In this document: one piece after another, positions 35,410 to 47,200 of the stretch | Layout: every line of letters starts with the position of its first letter | Position numbering within the stretch: position 1 is the stretch's first letter | Assembly: GCA_905250115.1 (NCBI GenBank) | Contig: CAJNOI010000013.1 | Coordinates: 421,788 to 485,787, forward strand | Direction: 5' to 3' | Source of the DNA: Adineta steineri | Taxonomy: Eukaryota; Rotifera; Eurotatoria; Adinetida; Adinetidae | DNA: 64,000 bases | Program-made: the position numbers and the translations under genes | The notes under the pieces: generated by a model | The model's database searches: none | Seen by the model: only the letters and a program-made list of their open reading frames with translations | What the model was told of the DNA's origin: nothing

Positions 35410-36498
35410 CTTATTCGAATCACAATATGTTCAATCTATATATAAATAAATAAAAGTAATGAATAAGTAGATATTGACTTTCGTTTGTATGGAATATTTT
35501 TGAATACACCAAAAACAAGTAGTAATACATATGGTTGTTTTTCTAACGAAACGCAATTATGAATGAAAGAAACGAAAAGAACGTTTTCTTTTTCTCTCAC
35601 TGCTATGAGTGAAATCGTCTAGTACATTCGTTTATTTTAAGTTGTATCACCTTTTTTTTCATTTATGTTTTCATACATTTAGTACTTTTTTTTCCGCTTG
35701 ATAAAATAAAAGAAAAAGTGAGTACTTATTTTGTTGATCAACTGATTGATTTAATGGTGCTTCTAATAGCTTCAAAATCAATAAACGAAAAAAATACAAT
35801 TTTTTTTTGATTAATGATAGTTGTAGTAAGAAGCATACATGTTTATTCATTTGATTTAAATTTCTATCGTCATTATTTTTATTATAGAGAAAAGAAATAT
35901 CGTATTGATTATTTTCTTCGTCCACAAAAAACAAATATAAAAATGAATATTTTGTTATGCTGAAAAAAACTATTTTTTTTTCATTCGAGAATTTTAAGTT
36001 TTATACATATTTTTCTTCGGAGAAGCAAAATGCATGTATATGTGTCAGGCAAAATTAAACTTAATTTTTAAATGATTTTATAATCATATAAATTTAAAAG
36101 TAAGTTGTATTTAACAGAAAATAAAATAAAGTTTTAGAAGATGTACAGTGCGGTAGATGTATAAAACAAAATAAAACGAAAACTTTTTTAAAGAAGATAA
36201 CAAAGTTTTTTCATGAATGAGGCGGGTAGAATGGTTATTTTTATCTCATTGAGTAAGTTTTATCATTTCTAGTCAAGAAAAATATTTTAAAATAAGTTTC
36301 TCTTAATCAATTGATACGTTATTTATCTTATTAATTGTAACTAATTTTTCCGACGGAAAAAAAAAAATTCAATTTTCGCGCGTAAATATATAATTATATT
36401 TTATAGACTTTTTTAGATAGTCTTCTTTTATAAACATGCTTGAATATATGAAAGAAAAAAAATCAAAATTTGAAAGGTTTTAAAAATATAGTTTATAG
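35410..36498. other. Intergenic
   Basis: AT-rich spacer with homopolymer runs; no gene recognised. The minus-strand frame at 35671-35934 is low-complexity. Confidence 0.6.
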
Positions 36499-37329
36499 TT
36501 AAGTTGGTTTTTGAAAAAAAGCCATTGATGAACCAGCCCATTCTGAATTTTTATTAAGTTGAGAATTAATCATTTTGCCTGTACTTAAACGTAGAACGTT
36601 TGAAGTTAATATTGGCTTTTCTCTACTATCAGGCCAAAGATACATTAAACGAATTTCACCTTTAATAGGAGTACTATTAACATTTAAAACTGGTTCATAT
36701 TCAATTTTTCGTTCTAATATCCAATTTTTTGGATCTTTGATTTTTTCAATATCACTTTTTTTAACATCAATAATATCATTTAAATAATATGTATTGAATA
36801 CACAATCTCCTTTTAATATTGGTAAAAGATATTTACTTATTCGATAAAACCAATTTGGATGTATTATCCATTCAACATCCAAATCTTGTCTTATATCAAT
36901 ATTATCTTTAAAAATATTTGCATCATCATCAACTTCATCGAATATAAGACGATTATAAATTCTTTTTATTAATTTTCGTTCACCTTTTTGTTCATAAAAT
37001 AATTTTTTACCTTCCTGTTTCAAATCACTTAATGCAACAATAGGTATGCCAAGATATTTTTGTGTAAGATAAAAATCAACAGCTGTATGTTGCTCATGTG
37101 GTTTAATATCCATCAATATGACTTCATCTGGATGATAAGGTCCAATTATAATTTCTTTCAATAAATTAATATAACGAGTTTTATCTCTTCCATTAAAAAA
37201 CACAGACCAATTATTAGGAATATTAAAATTTGTACGATAATTATCATCTAAAAAAGCTGCTAAAGCATGTAATGATGGAAATCCTTGTAATTCAATTAGT
37301 CTCAGTAGTGTCAAATACGAAATTTGAAT
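36499..37329 (-). pseudogene. Bacterial-like protein of an ATP-grasp-related family, 5'-truncated and possibly core-deleted
   Basis: Open from 37329 with no ATG (QISYLTLLRLIEL...), stop at 36499-36501, about 276 codons, no introns. Segments such as IPNNWSVFFNGRDKTRYINL, MDIKPHEQHTAVDFYLTQKY, KRIYNRLIFDEVDD, HPNWFYRISKYLLP and GEIRLMYLWPD..KPILTSN read like an uncharacterised protein I associate with Bacteroidetes that has an ATP-grasp-like fold. From memory, homologs carry a Lys/Gly-rich nucleotide-binding stretch between the YLNDI and DPKNWILERK regions. Here only a short linker joins them, so the core may be deleted. The 5' break lies next to the foldback element. Likely a horizontally acquired, now broken gene. 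Confidence 0.55.
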
Positions 37330-37923
37330 TCAAATATTATACTAGAATATTTTAATCGAAAAATATTCAAATATTCGCTGGGGGGCAAAGGCTCAGTCCT
37401 TCCATGTCGAAGCTGACTATTCTTACAAAAAACCTGCTTGAAAACTCATAGTAACGACAAAAAAAAAAAAGAAGCTGTACTCCCCTTCAGGGTTGGACCT
37501 GGTCTCTGGATTATCGGATTTGATAATCTTTTGTAGAAGGCCTTAACCTCCTCTGGCTCCGTCACTGCCTACCGTAGCAACACCCACGCCCACATACGTC
37601 ACGCACTGTGTACACATAGACGCCCTTAGGTCGTGGCGCTTCGTGCCCCCACGCCGCGACGCCGATATAAAAGATGTGTTTCCGAGGGTATCCGTTCTCC
37701 GGTTGTATCAGTCAAATCACAGGAATTTCTTAAGAGTATGTGCTCTATATCAATCACCTATTCTCTAAAATATCTGAACATTTTTCAAGTGTAATATTCC
37801 AAAAATCTGAATATTTGAATAATTGAATATTTTTCAGCTAAAATTTTCCAATAATTGAATAATTGAATATTTGAAAACTTCAAGTATTGAACTATAATAT
37901 TTGAATATTTGAATTCAAATTTC
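37319..37923. mobile_element. Foldback/MITE-like element with a GC-rich core
   Basis: Perfect 20-bp terminal inverted repeats gaaatttgaattcaaatatt at 37319-37338 and 37904-37923 bound about 600 bp. The outer parts are AT-rich attcaaat-type repeats. The core (37376-37720) is GC-rich and contains a TATA-like gatataaaag at 37664. It also holds ctctggctccgtcactg, whose complement cagtgacggagccagag resembles a hAT terminal repeat, so a second element may be nested. No target-site duplication was found. No coding capacity. Confidence 0.5.
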
Positions 37924-37936
37924 TAGTATTACACTT

Positions 37937-37984
37937 ATGGTGTGGGTGTGCGTATATTTTCTTGACCCATACCCACATCTATGG
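37937..37984. repeat. TGTGGG-like inverted repeat, copy 6
   Basis: atggtgtgggtgtgcgtat and acccatacccacatctat form a short hairpin 14 bp beyond the foldback element. Confidence 0.7.
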
Positions 37985-38241
37985 CTTTCCCTAAGCAATG
38001 TATTAGCTAGGAAGCGGGTGAATCAAAAAACCTCCTGTTAGGTAAACTGTGGCACTACCGAAACCAAAACCCTTCATACTTACAATAGATTGTCTGCGTC
38101 TCAGAAAATAATACAATACATGCTGCACAATTCTTCAAGCACCTTTTTCAGTTAAGTGAATGCTTTTACAATGTGTTTCATCGCAGGTGCCTTTTCATTT
38201 TTTTTTCTTATTTCTTTCATTTGTTTTTATGCTGTGGAAAG

Positions 38242-38288
38242 GTAAGAAGAATTGTTGCTTAGTAGAAATCAATTCTTTTTCGTTATAG
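38242..38288 (+). other. Putative 47-bp intron in the 5' leader of the DUF3638 gene
   Basis: aaag|gtaagaag donor and cgttatag acceptor, ending three bases before the ATG. It is the only intron I see for this gene. Confidence 0.55.
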
Positions 38289-38291
38289 AAA

Positions 38292-41200
38292 ATGGATGAA
38301 TCGATCTTAAATCATCTTTTTCTTCCATATTACTTACCGTCATCTGCTGATCATGATCATCTATCAAAAGAGAATCATCTTCATGAAAATGAAATCTTGG
38401 AATTTGTAAATGAATATTTCAATTGCATCAAATTAACTGAGATAGCAACTAAGTTACCAGTATTTCCTATTCTTACGGATTGCATTCATCGCTGGTCTCG
38501 TTTACAGAGCCCCCACAATTTTGCTATATCGAATATTCAATCCACTATTGAACATCTACCGCCAGGAAACTTTCTTCCTCTCTATTTTCATATGCAAAAT
38601 GCTGCAATTTTAATTGAAATCGATCAAAATAATAGTTATCAACCATTAATCTCAGCATGGAAAGTCTTATTATCTAGCGCGTCGATTACTTCTTCCATCA
38701 TACCGCATTTCTCCTGTTTTCCAGTAAAAACATACAGACTACGCGATCGATCTGAATTGATCTCTAAAGTTCATTGTGAATTGTTGATTGATTTCATGTA
38801 CAATACCATTGAATATTCCAAATCTATTAAATCTTCTAATATAGTAGACGAAATACGTGAAGTACCAAAATCACATTATGTTTGTAAATGGTGGATTGAC
38901 CAATTTGAAGGAATAGAGGCTGAAGAAGATTCTCATAACCTAACACAGTTTAAGAAAAAGCATCGTGATCAGATTCGATGGAACGCTGCCTTGGCACCAT
39001 TTCGTCGTTCAGGCTTATGGATGACTATTAAAGTAGTGATACATACTATTTTAAACAAGCATTTGAAAGACCTTGGTACTGTCGTATATAAATTATTAAT
39101 GACTCATCTGCTCACGCATGTTATTTGTACAAGACAAACGTCGATCGATCTATTAGTTCATTGTACCAGAAAAATCGTACGAAGATTAGATAAAATAGAC
39201 AAATTATTAATGGCTCTTAACACGACCGAGATGAATACATGGATTATATACACAAAACAACAAATAGAATTGAAAATAAATCAAATAATTCCTAAGCCAA
39301 ATTGGCAAGATGAAATTAAGATGAACGAAATCTTGAAACGAAACTCTCTATTAAAAAATTTAAATTCTATTAAATATCGAAGTGTTTCTCAATGCTGGTG
39401 TAGAAATTTGAAAGCTTATTTGAATAATAATAATTTCAGTAAAACATCTGTTTTATACAAAAATAAGAACAATTCTGATGATTCGGTTAATCTAAATGAA
39501 AACGATTATATACCTTCATATAACTTCTTGACAAATCAAATGAAATGTACCATTGATATTGCTTTGATTTCCATGGAAATCTGGACTGAATTATGTTTAG
39601 AACAATGGATAAATCGTTCATTATCAACTATAAATGGAAATCATCGATTTGCAATTATATTAGATTTTTATGAAACATATCAGAAGGTAGCATTGACACA
39701 TTATTGTTTAGAACAAAATTTAACAGATCCAATAGGTTATAGTCGATTCATACTAACATCATTGACAGTAATTTATTGTCTTCATAGAAAATTATGCCAA
39801 CATAAAATGTTTGAACGACTTCAACTACACTCCATACATATTCCAAATTTGATAGAACTATTCGAATTTTTAGTCTTACCAAATCGTAACGATATGATAA
39901 GAGCTCGCAATCTCTATGATTATTTTAATGAATTTCGTCAAAAACAATATCCAGATCTTTTACATGATATCAAATCCGAAAATGCTTTTGGCGTATATTT
40001 TGCTGCTCGATCACAGGTGATGAATGAAAGCATAAACAAGATTCGAATTCAAGTTGAAAAGGATAAACAAGACAAAATCAGAGAAGTAGCTAGTGTTAAG
40101 GAAAAATACGAGCAATTGATGGATGAAATCAAGAATCAGCCTTGTAAATGTCGTGACGATTCTCATAGTAAACAATGTGTTCGATATAAAACTGTGGAAA
40201 AAGCGAAGCAAATGAAAGTTAGCATTTTCGAATCTCCCTTACCATTACAACACGAGAGTGCACTAGCTGTTATTTTTGAATTGCAAATGCCAATTGAAAT
40301 TAGATGTTATCGAGATATTATCTGGCAATTTATAAATCGTCTCCAAACAAAACTGCAAGAAAAGATATATGAATGGTTAAATGTTCTACCTCATAAAGAT
40401 AAACTGAAAGCATATTATACTGGTCCTCGAAATCCCAAAGTCAAACTAGTATCTCGAATTAAATCCATGAATCAATCACATTATAGTTCTCCACCATCGG
40501 TTGGATCTACACCACTTGAAAATTTTCTATTGGAAAATGGTCTGAAAGTTGAAATCTCTGCAACTACACCAGTTGAATTTGAAGATGAATGTCGTATTTT
40601 GACGCCTCAACTAGATCATTCAGATTACAAGCAGTTACAATATGCAATAAACAATACCCAATTCGTACAAAACGATGTCATTGCTCATTCATCTGCTTGT
40701 TCAACACGCTTGAAACCTAAAGAATTCGTAGAATATGGGTCATTTCGTTCAGGACATCGTTTACAATGGTGGAATTTATTGATCATTCTCGAAATGGACT
40801 CATTGTCTGTTGTAGAAGAAAGTGTAGCAATATTAATCATACATTCATTGCTTCAATACGGTCCGTTGACAGTAGACTCGATGAATTTGTCTCATTGTTG
40901 GTGTCCAGAATCACATCAGCAATTATTACAAGATCATTTTGTTGATGAATTGATCTTACGATTGGATCATCGTTTAAATGAGTGTGAATTGAATTGGCAG
41001 AATGAATTAGCTTTAATGGTTATTGTAATAATTACCATGAGAATATTGACAATTTGTAACTCACCAAAAGAGAATGAAGTTATTCATTTAGTTAAAAAAT
41101 GTCGAAAGATCGGCGAAAAATGGGTTGATCTCATTACAGAAAGTATTCGAACTATATCTCGATCAGCATTTGATGAAATAGAAAAACTTCGTCTAAAAGT

Positions 41201-44200
41201 AATAAACGTTAGTGTTTCCTGTATCTTAACATTTTCAACTCACGAGGATCGAATTAATTATTTACTATCGTCGAATGAAGATTTTATATTCTTACTCAAA
41301 GCAGCAACCACTATTCATGATAGTATTATTCTAATTACAAATCGAACTGATATCAATGCTTTTATGAACAATATGATAAGATTTAGCCAACGTGTCTTAG
41401 TAATCGTACAACCGACAATTGAAAAAATTCTTTGCAAAACATCCTATGACAGTTTAAATGAATTTACTGTCATGTATTGGACAGTTCTGAATGGGAAAGA
41501 GAAGATGAAAGGATGCTGGAAAAAACGAAAACGATATTCTTTCGATGGATGGTACGATTGTCAATATAGGTCACGATGTATATCAATTGATTGCATCAAA
41601 GGAGCATTTTTAGTCGATGGTATGACTATAGGTTTCTTACCTGAAAAAATTATCTTTGATGACTTATTTATACGGGTGTTCGGGCAACACGTGTTCGAAG
41701 TTCAAGCGGCTGAATTACCGAATACTTATATTACGAAACATTCGTACCATAGTAATAGACAAGTTCTCTATGAATTTCATCTCAATAACGAAACGAATCA
41801 GTTAGTAATTCGAGAGCGACATCTCGATACAAATGATATATTTCAATTGGTTCATTATAAATATTTTCAGACTGAGCTACCAGATATTTTTGTGTCTAAT
41901 TATAGTCACTGGTGGAATACAAAAAATCAATTAATCGAATTCCGACCTGTTGCATTTCAAGATGTAAATTTTTTGAAGAATAAATTCTACATTTTATCTC
42001 TGGATACAGGATATTTTGTGACAAATAACGGTGCGAAAAAGCAAACTTTGGTCAATCAATCATCGCCATTGTTTCAAACTCTATTTTTACGATATTTTAT
42101 TCGTCTTGATGATCAATCCTATGTCTACATGATGCAAGATAATGCTTCTCAGGCCGATCCAATCATTGATATTCATTTATCTCGTTTAAGAATTGCTTTT
42201 CAATACAATATGAGAACTACATTAATTGCATCACGTGAATATGCAAATATGTATGTCGATGAAAATCAATGGTTGGGAACATTAACAGGTTTAACATTTG
42301 GTCTTCTTTTATCACCATTGCCTATCGATAATCACAGATTGTACTATTATCCATATCGAAAACTAATTGTACCTTTTGGAAAGATTGATGGTGTAAAGAC
42401 TCCAAATAATCAACATCAAACAGTTACTATTCAACGAAGAAGAACATCATCAGACGAGTTTCTTTGTCACTATTTTGTTTTCATTTTGAATGATCAATTA
42501 CGTATTCTTCAGTCAACCGATAGTCCAACTGGATGGCTTTATTTAGCATTACTACATGCAATTACTTCTAATCTTTTACCAGATCAATATACTGGAATGA
42601 CTGGAATGGAACGTGCTTTCCAATTACTAAATTCAGCTGCTTGCTGGTCTGATCAACCTTTTGACTCACTTTCTCTAGACATATTAACACAAATTGCAGC
42701 TATTTCACCAATAGTTCATTATTATCCTGCACATCTCACTTGTATGCAACAAATCGAATGGAATTCTAATGGTTTAGAACCTTCTATGCAACATTTTGGT
42801 TATTATTTAATAGCAAGTCATTTAATAAAAAACAGTCAACAACTGAATTTTATGCATTCATCATCGGTTTCTAATGAGATTCCAAAACTCTTTAAAGAAA
42901 AACTAAATGATGAAGCATTGTTGAAAAAACTTTATTGGGACTATCGAGATTCCTATAATCCTACAGCCAGATTATCTGTAGAAATAGAAGTTGACATCTT
43001 GCATACCGTTGCAACAGAATCATATTCTTTGACCTCCAAGCTTCGTTCGAGTGCGACGAATGATCCTATTTCCTCTCTCGCGGATGATCTGTACAGTAGA
43101 GGAAATGTCAATCTTGAAGACTGTTCGAATCGAAATTGGCTACCATTATCTCAATGGGTAAATGAGAAAGATCAATTGAAAAATATTTGGGTTGGTTTGT
43201 TAGCATTAGCTGTTCGTTCGAAGAGTCTAGAAGCTGAAGGCGATGTAGATAAACTTCAACAGTTCGTGAAACTAGTGGATTTTCTTCATTTTATTTCTCC
43301 AAAGTGTACAAGCAAACTCTTTTATTTGCAACTACTAAAAACAGCGTCGAAGGTGCCGATCATCACATTAAAATCGATCATATTTCCTCCATTTATTGAA
43401 TATCAGTATGTTGGGGAAGTTTCAGTCGTTGAAAACCGTTTTAAGTTCACAAAGAGTCAAAAGTCAAATATACGAAATCAAATTATAACAGAAATCCAGA
43501 GATGTTGGACAATGAATATCAATTATCAAGGTGTCAATAATCTGTCAAGTCCTGCTGAAATATCTGAGATCAACATGTTATTAAAATCTTGGCGATCGAA
43601 TGGAAGACTTCAATCGTTTTTAGCAGATGTTAAACAGCTTCTCTCTTCCTTTCCTACAGAACAATTTCACACTAAAGTATCTACAGACTCTCAACAATTT
43701 ATACAAGAATCACCTGTGGAACATCATCGAATACAACTCGAATGTGTTAGAAGATCAATTGATAATGAAATGTTATCGAAAGCGGAACGAAAGTTTCATC
43801 ATCCTTATTCAGATCCTTATAAAAAATGCAATGTATCTGTTCCATTTAGTCAGCTGCAAAATGAATTTCCAGAGCAAATATTTCCTTTCGTCAGCGAGAA
43901 AAACAATTCTCTAAATGCAATCGAAAACTATTTTCAAAATCAATTAGCTGAAAGTTGGATAAAATTTCGCGCAGAAGAAAAATGTGAGAAAGAATGTCCT
44001 TCCATCCAGGAAATTAATGAACTTTTAAATTCTATTCAAGAAGAGTCTATACAATTCTGGGATGAACTGAGCAAATCTATTACATTATCCAATGAACTAT
44101 CATTCAATACTGGTTTAGTAACACGAATTACACCCACGACTCTCATAAGAATTCTTCAACAAGAAACCATGATGCATTGTGAAAAAACTTCGTCGTTTGA

Positions 44201-47200
44201 CTTGAGCAATGGACAACGTACGCTACTCGGTGGCGCTATTGTCAATTGGATTTTAGAACAACAAATAGTCAGAGCATTGCACTTTGCCAATCACCAAAAA
44301 TATAATGATTTTAGAACTGAATTATCAAATATACCTCATTCAAATTGGACACCATCTGAACATGTTTCTTGGTTAATTCTAGAATTAGAGATGAACATTA
44401 TCATTCGAGATATTCAAATTACAGTGGCACGTCATATGATGCAATCAGATACATCAGAAACTGATTCAACAACAAAAAACATAGTAATGCAATTGAATAT
44501 GGGCGAGGGAAAAACTTCAGTCATTTTACCTATGTTAGCCGTTAGTTTATCTTCAACTAATTCGTGTTTTGTTCGTATAATAGTGCTTAAATCATTATTT
44601 CCAACAAATTACCAATCCTTACGATACAAGTTAGGTGGTTTGTTGAATCGACGAATATTTTCATTTGCATGTCGTCGTGATATGAATTTAAAAAATGAAC
44701 AAATAAACCAAATATTTGAACGTCTTAAGCAAGGACTATGCCATAATGATGTCATGTTAACATCACCCGAAGATATTCTTTCCTTTGATTTGCTCACGAT
44801 AGACAAATGTAGACGAAAGGAATTTGATATTGGTCAATCGATGTTAATCGTTCAACGATGGCTAAAAGCGTATGCACGTGATGTTTTAGATGAATCCGAT
44901 GAAATTCTACATGTTAAATACCAATTAGTTTACACCGTAGGTGATCAAAAACAAGTTGATGCAGGCGCTGAACGATGGAAAAATATTCAATCGATACTTG
45001 AATTAGTTAAAAAACATGCTGCTGAAATTTCAAACCGTTTCAGTGAAAAAGTCTGTTACAAACCATCTGAACGAAAAAGTGCTTTTCCACAATTTCGTTT
45101 ACAATCACATCATCCATATTCAGTACTCTGTGAGAATATAGCTCACGATTGGATTGAGAGCAGAAATTGTCGAAATACTGATAAAGAACTTATTTTATCA
45201 TTCATTTTGAAAACAAATTTATTAGTTGAAGATCTAGTCGGTAAATTTCCCCCGTATGATATTCAATTGTTTCTCATCGTACGTGGTTTATTATCATCAG
45301 AAATTCTATTATTTGCTTTGAAAAAACGATATCGAGTTAGTTATGGTGTGACTCTGAATTCGTCGTTTCATCGTCTAATGGCTGTACCATTTCGGGCAAA
45401 GGATGTTGCTGCTGATAGAACTGAATTTGGTCATCCTGATATTGCTTTAGTTTTAACACATCTTTCCTATTATTATTCTGGTTTGAATGATTGTCAATTG
45501 ACTCAATGTTTCGACCGTTTGAGTGAAAAAGAAAATGATGCTGAAACAATTTATGAACAATGGATTTTATACGAACAACAAGATGGAATCCCTGCAAGTA
45601 TTACGAAATGGAAAAGTGTCAATTTCAAAGATTATCATCAACGAATTCATTGTATCTTTCCCACTTTTCGACATAATATGTTAGTTATCAATTATTTTCT
45701 CAATCATTTTGTCTTTCCTCGAGAAGCAAAAGAATTTCCTTATAAAATAGTTTCATCTGCTTGGGATTTATCTTCAGATATACGGTCAAAACCTATCACT
45801 GGATTTAGTGGTACAAATGATACTCAATTATTATTACCTGTTCATATTCGTCAATATGATTTATTTGAATTACGAAAGACAGACGCTGTTGTTGTTAATA
45901 ATTTATTACAAAATGAAAACGAAAACTATCAATCATTATCGATCAATGCAACTTCAGAAGATATTTTGAATCAAATTTCAAATTATAAGGACAATATTAA
46001 TGTTATTTTAGATGTTGGAGCATTATTTGTCGATGGAATCAATCGAGATATTGCTGTGAAATGGTTGAATCTATCTAGAAAAGATAAGATCGATTATGTC
46101 GTTTATTTTGAGTCAGATTCGATTTTTGTTTGTGATCGTCAATTTCATTTCCAACCGTTTGAAACATCTCCTGCAAGTGAACGACTAGATCGTTGTGTAT
46201 TTTATTTAGATGAGATTCATACAAGAGGAACTGATTTTAAATTTCCAAATGGATTTCGAGCGGTACTGACATTAGGAAATGGATTGACGAAAGATCGCTT
46301 TGTTCAAGCATGTATGAGAATGAGAAAATTAGGAAATGGTCATTCATTAACATTTTGGACTTCAAATGAAGTCCATCAACAAATCATAACATTGAAAACT
46401 CCAGTCACCAAGCAACCCATCAGCGTAATTGATATACTCCGTTGGCTTTATCAGAATACTGTAAATGCAACTTGGGAAGCATTAAATTATTGGGCTGAGC
46501 AAAGTTTAAGTTACCAACGAAAATTAGACGCTTTTCAATACATCGAATGGCAAAATCATGAAAATATCTTTACAAACAACATGATGAAAGATTTAGCTAA
46601 TAGATGTCTTGAACCAGAAATAACTGAGTTAACACGGATGTATGGTGTATCTAGAGAATTGCGCACAATAGCAGATAATTACATCGGTCGATACAAAGAG
46701 TGTAATTATAAATTATCAACCGAAACTCATGATGCCGTATTGAAACGATTAAATGAATATGGCGGAACAAAACAGCGTCTATGTCAGTTGTTAGATGAAG
46801 AACAGCAAAGAGAATTAGAACAAGAACTAGAAGCGGAGCAACAATTAGCACGTCCATTACCTGGCAAACCACATAAACCAATATTAAATGAAGAAATCAA
46901 GAGTTTATGTAATGAAAATGATCCTAGATTAAACTTAAGTCGATTATCGAAAGTATTTCGCTCGTTATCATTCGCGTTCGATAGAACCCCATTATTTAAC
47001 GCTTGTCAACCAAGCAGCTGGCAAAGAAATTTGTGGGTATCCACTGAATTTCAGCGAGTAGTTAAAAGTACAGAAGAATCTTTAAGTTCATTTCTAAGAC
47101 CACCCCGATGGATTGTTGTTTATCGTAATGAAGACATTATATTCGTTAGCGCTTTTGAAGCTAACTGGTTGATGGGTCAATTGCAATCCGATAAATCCCT

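Noticed and set aside
43627..43914. Plus-strand ORF overlapping the giant gene
   Set aside because: Out-of-frame shadow of the 3120-codon frame, as are the minus-strand frames at 40011, 44609, 45337 and 46651.
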